A stretch of 64,000 nt of DNA, from assembly GCA_028826165.1 (NCBI GenBank), contig JAPDFW010000060.1, positions 124,001 through 188,000 on the forward strand. The letters run 5' to 3'. Both the position numbers and the translations under genes were made by a program. Source of the stretch: Anaeramoeba ignava (Eukaryota > Metamonada > Anaeramoebidae). The notes beneath the pieces are model-generated. The model worked only from the letters and a program-made list of their open reading frames with translations, was not told the origin of the DNA and ran no database searches. This document shows, one piece after another, positions 63,421-64,000 of this stretch; positions within the stretch are counted from its first letter, which is position 1, and every line of letters begins with the position of its first letter.

Positions 63421-64000
63421 TAATTTATTATTAAAATTATTATTTAAATTATTGTTAAAATTATTATTAAATTTATTATTAAAATTATTATTAAAATTAT
63501 TATTAAATTTATTATAAAAATTTATTATTAAAATTATTATTAAAATTATTATTAAAATTATTATTAAAATTATTATTAAATTTATTATTAAATTTATTAT
63601 TAAAATTATTATTAAAATTATTATTAAATTTATTATTAAATTTATTATTAAAATTATTATTAAAATTATTATTAAAATTATTATTATAATTATTATTATT
63701 AAATTGATGATTAAATCTATTATTAAATTTATTATTAAATTTATTATAAAAATTTATTATTAAAATTATTATTAAAATTATTATTAAAATTATTATTAAA
63801 AATTATTATTATATTTATTATTAAAATTATTATTAAATTGATGATTAAATTTATTATAAAAATTTATTATTAAATTTATTATATAAAATTTATTATTAAA
63901 ATTATTATTAAATTTATTATTAAAATTATTATTAAAATTATTATTAAATTTATTATTAAATTTATTAATAAAATTATTATTAAAATTATTATTAAAATTA
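63421..64000. repeat. TTATTAAAATTA repeat in an intron that leaves the window
   Basis: 9-12-bp units (AAAATTATTATT, AAATTTATTATT) in the intron upstream of the cysteine-rich exon, running to the window end. Confidence 0.88.

Noticed and set aside
1-64000. Ciliate-type reassigned stop codons suggested by the AT richness and Q-rich proteins
   Set aside because: TAA, TGA and TAG all end recognisable genes at the expected place and Gln is encoded by CAA in the repeats.
1-64000. tRNA, rRNA or transposable-element genes
   Set aside because: No TPsiC-like, rRNA-like, transposase or reverse-transcriptase sequence was recognised on either strand; a tRNA scan was not possible here.

Overview
The window looks like nuclear DNA of a very AT-rich, intron-bearing protist. 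Introns are GT..AG, TAA, TGA and TAG are all used as stops, protein-coding exons carry runs of E/N/Q/K, and the gene families are eukaryotic (Rab and Ras GTPases, PP2C, dual-specificity phosphatase, NPP phosphodiesterase, ankyrin-BTB, RRM). The N/Q/E/K hexamer-coded tracts, ankyrin-BTB protein, Rab expansion and trichomonad-like initiator motif fit an anaerobic metamonad amoeba of the Anaeramoeba type. That placement is inference and was not checked against any database.

Layout. 1-14,240 is a mixed gene region: an LRR-PP2C phosphatase fusion (-), a stand-alone N-terminal fragment of an axonemal-type dynein heavy chain (+), a four-exon NPP-type ectophosphodiesterase with two repeat-filled introns (-), a rhodanese/dual-specificity phosphatase carrying about 265 residues of LEN[Q/K/E] repeats (+), an endonuclease/exonuclease/phosphatase-fold protein (-), a 1.3-kb hexamer array, and an intronless Ras-family GTPase with a CaaX end (-). 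14.4-15.9 kb is a satellite with a 120-135-bp period. 15,990-18,998 is a 1002-residue RRM/SR-like protein (-).

19,198-58,702 is the centrepiece: 22 head-to-tail copies of a six-exon Rab-like GTPase gene, all on the minus strand (GT1 to GT22, numbered left to right). I reconstructed exons for every copy. The exon sum is a multiple of three in every copy except GT12, which has stop codons and a lost splice donor in exon 4. Neighbouring copies resemble each other most, giving blocks GT2-6, GT7-9, GT10-13, GT14-18, GT19-20 and GT21-22. GT10-13 have altered catalytic motifs. GT10 has also lost its C-terminal cysteines. GT21-22 end in CaaX-like tails rather than CC. Many introns are filled with repeats particular to that copy or block. 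An ankyrin-BTB gene (51,834-53,990, +) sits between GT20 and GT21 and is the only gene on the other strand within the array.

58.8-60.1 kb is a very regular 85-bp satellite of about 15 units. It is followed by a five-exon secreted or membrane protein with an ML (MD-2-like) lipid-binding domain and one C-terminal membrane segment (+), then the 3' end of a cysteine-rich gene (-) whose upstream intron runs off the window.

A TTTTCATTTTT-type motif lies about 16-50 nt before the start codon of every gene I could examine, on both strands, and is the best candidate core promoter element. Most intergenic space and intron length is low-complexity AT repeat with no other feature visible to me. I saw no tRNA, rRNA, transposase or CRISPR array.
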